Position numbers and translations under genes: made by a program. From assembly GCA_002372875.1 (NCBI GenBank), contig DFJD01000057.1:694-6663 (forward strand): 5,970 bases of DNA. The letters are read 5' to 3'. Below are positions 5,062-5,970 of the stretch, one piece after another. The stretch is from Clostridiales bacterium UBA3680. GTDB lineage: Bacteria; Bacillota; Clostridia; Lachnospirales; CAG-274. The notes below the pieces were generated by a model. It was not told the origin of the DNA. It saw only the letters and a list, made by a program, of their open reading frames with translations, and made no database searches. Each line of letters begins with the position of its first letter. Within the stretch, counting starts at the first letter, position 1.

Positions 5062-5923
5062 TTACGAGAACCTTAAAAAAGAGCATCCCTGTTTCGGAGG
5101 GCATAAAAACAACAAGGGCAGGATACATCTCCCCGTAAGCCCGGGCTGCAACATACAATGCAGGTTTTGTGACAGAAAGATAAGCGATACGGAGGACAGA
5201 CCCGGAGTAACGTCGCAGGTGATAACCCCGCAGGAGGCACTTGCCGTAATAAGGCGGGCGCTGGAACTTTGCCCCGATATTACCGTAGCGGGCATAGCGG
5301 GTCCGGGCGATACTTTGGCGACAAATTATGCTTTGGATACATTCAGGCTTATAAAGAAGGAATTTCCGAATTTGCTTAAATGTATGAGTACCAACGGGCT
5401 TCTTCTCTCCGAAAGAGCGGAGGAGATAATAGAAGTAGGCATAGATTCACTTACTGTTACGGTAAATGCGGTAGATCCCAAAATAGAAGCAAAGCTTAAT
5501 TCTGCCGTATTCTTTCACGGCAAAGTGTACGAGGGCGAGGAGGGCGCCGAGATACTTATAAAAAATCAGCTTGAAGGCATAAAAAAAGTATCGCAGGCGG
5601 GGCTTACCGTAAAGGTAAATACGGTACTTTGCCCCGGCATAAACGATGAACATATAGAGGAAGTGGCAAAAGCGGTATCGGAAGCGGGCGCAAAGATATA
5701 CAATATCATCCCGCTTATTCCGCAGCATCAGCTTAAAGATGTACCCGCACCCACTTGCCCGCAAATAGACGGCGCAAGGGTAAAAGCGGAAAAATACATA
5801 GATGTGTTCAGGCATTGTCAAAGATGCCGTGCGGATGCTATAGGCATACCGGGCGAAAAGGACTTCGGAGATCAAATATATCAAAAAAGAATAAGCCGTA
5901 AAGATACATTTTCTCACGGCTGA
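5054..5923 (+). CDS. nifB: NifB, radical SAM cofactor-precursor synthase (core-only form)
   Basis: NifB joins two 4Fe4S clusters with a carbide and a sulfide to make the 8Fe NifB-co precursor of nitrogenase-type cofactors. This 289-residue protein has the whole set of NifB motifs: HPCF (11-14), the radical SAM cysteines C32, C36 and C39 in CNIQCRFCDR, EDRPG (47-51), AGPGD (82-86), TVTVNAVDP (134-142), NTVLCPGIND (189-198) and CQRCRADAIG (255-264). It ends shortly after this, so the C-terminal NifX domain found in many bacterial NifB proteins is absent, as in short archaeal-type forms; the two small genes just upstream may supply it. It overlaps the preceding stop codon by 8 nt. Its presence implies that the locus uses a NifB-derived cluster, unlike protochlorophyllide reductase or CfbCD systems, which do not need NifB. 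Confidence 0.95.
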   Translation: MNNYENLKKEHPCFGGHKNNKGRIHLPVSPGCNIQCRFCDRKISDTEDRPGVTSQVITPQEALAVIRRALELCPDITVAGIAGPGDTLATNYALDTFRLIKKEFPNLLKCMSTNGLLLSERAEEIIEVGIDSLTVTVNAVDPKIEAKLNSAVFFHGKVYEGEEGAEILIKNQLEGIKKVSQAGLTVKVNTVLCPGINDEHIEEVAKAVSEAGAKIYNIIPLIPQHQLKDVPAPTCPQIDGARVKAEKYIDVFRHCQRCRADAIGIPGEKDFGDQIYQKRISRKDTFSHG

Positions 5924-5970
5924 TAAATTTTGGTTACTGTCCACTGCGTGCCTAACAAGTTTTTAACAAA
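5924..5970. other. Downstream end of the window, nothing identified
   Basis: These 47 bases after the nifB stop are AT-rich and carry no recognisable gene start or T-tailed hairpin. A 6-bp inverted repeat (AGCCGT 5894-5899, ACGGCT 5916-5921) lies at the end of nifB but lacks a T tract, so I do not call a terminator. Confidence 0.5.

Noticed and set aside
5447..5944. Minus-strand open frame of 165 codons
   Set aside because: It is fully antisense to the conserved nifB sequence; its tyrosine- and phenylalanine-rich product looks like a shadow of the ATA-rich coding strand.

Overview
The window looks like part of the chromosome of a low-to-moderate GC anaerobic Firmicute (Clostridia-like). The basis is AGGAGG-type ribosome binding sites, heavy use of ATA and AGA codons, an AraC-type response regulator of the YesN kind, and oxygen-sensitive metallocluster proteins. 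I cannot name a genus. All six genes lie on the + strand and together form a nitrogenase-like locus.

Layout: 1-36 is a short leader, or the tail of an upstream gene. 37-1497 and 1512-2870 encode the alpha (NifD-like) and beta (NifK-like) subunits of a nitrogenase-superfamily component 1. 2871-3072 is an intergenic region with a 35-bp inverted repeat that is interrupted by a 42-nt palindromic insert flanked by TTAA. 3073-4119 encodes a response-regulator-like protein with an AraC helix-turn-helix and a degenerate receiver domain. 4120-4217 holds a candidate extended -10 promoter between inverted copies of a short motif whose longer form also occurs just upstream of the alpha-subunit gene. 4218-4592 and 4597-5061 encode two NifX/NifB-C-terminal-like cofactor-binding proteins. 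5054-5923 encodes a complete NifB core (radical SAM, no fused NifX domain). 5924-5970 shows nothing I can support.

How the parts fit: NifB makes the carbide-containing 8Fe precursor cluster, the two NifX-like proteins could carry or store it, and the DK-like heterotetramer could use it. The alpha subunit keeps the three P-cluster cysteines and the cysteine that ligates FeMo-cofactor. By manual alignment it lacks the counterparts of the cofactor histidine (His442) and of Gln191, His195 and Arg359 of Azotobacter NifD. The beta subunit keeps its three P-cluster cysteines. No NifH reductase and no NifEN scaffold lies in the window. The best reading is a NifB-dependent, nitrogenase-like reductase of unknown substrate, in the same broad class as methylthio-alkane reductase and other 'group IV' enzymes, and probably not a dinitrogen-fixing system. 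The regulator between the two halves is the obvious candidate for their control.
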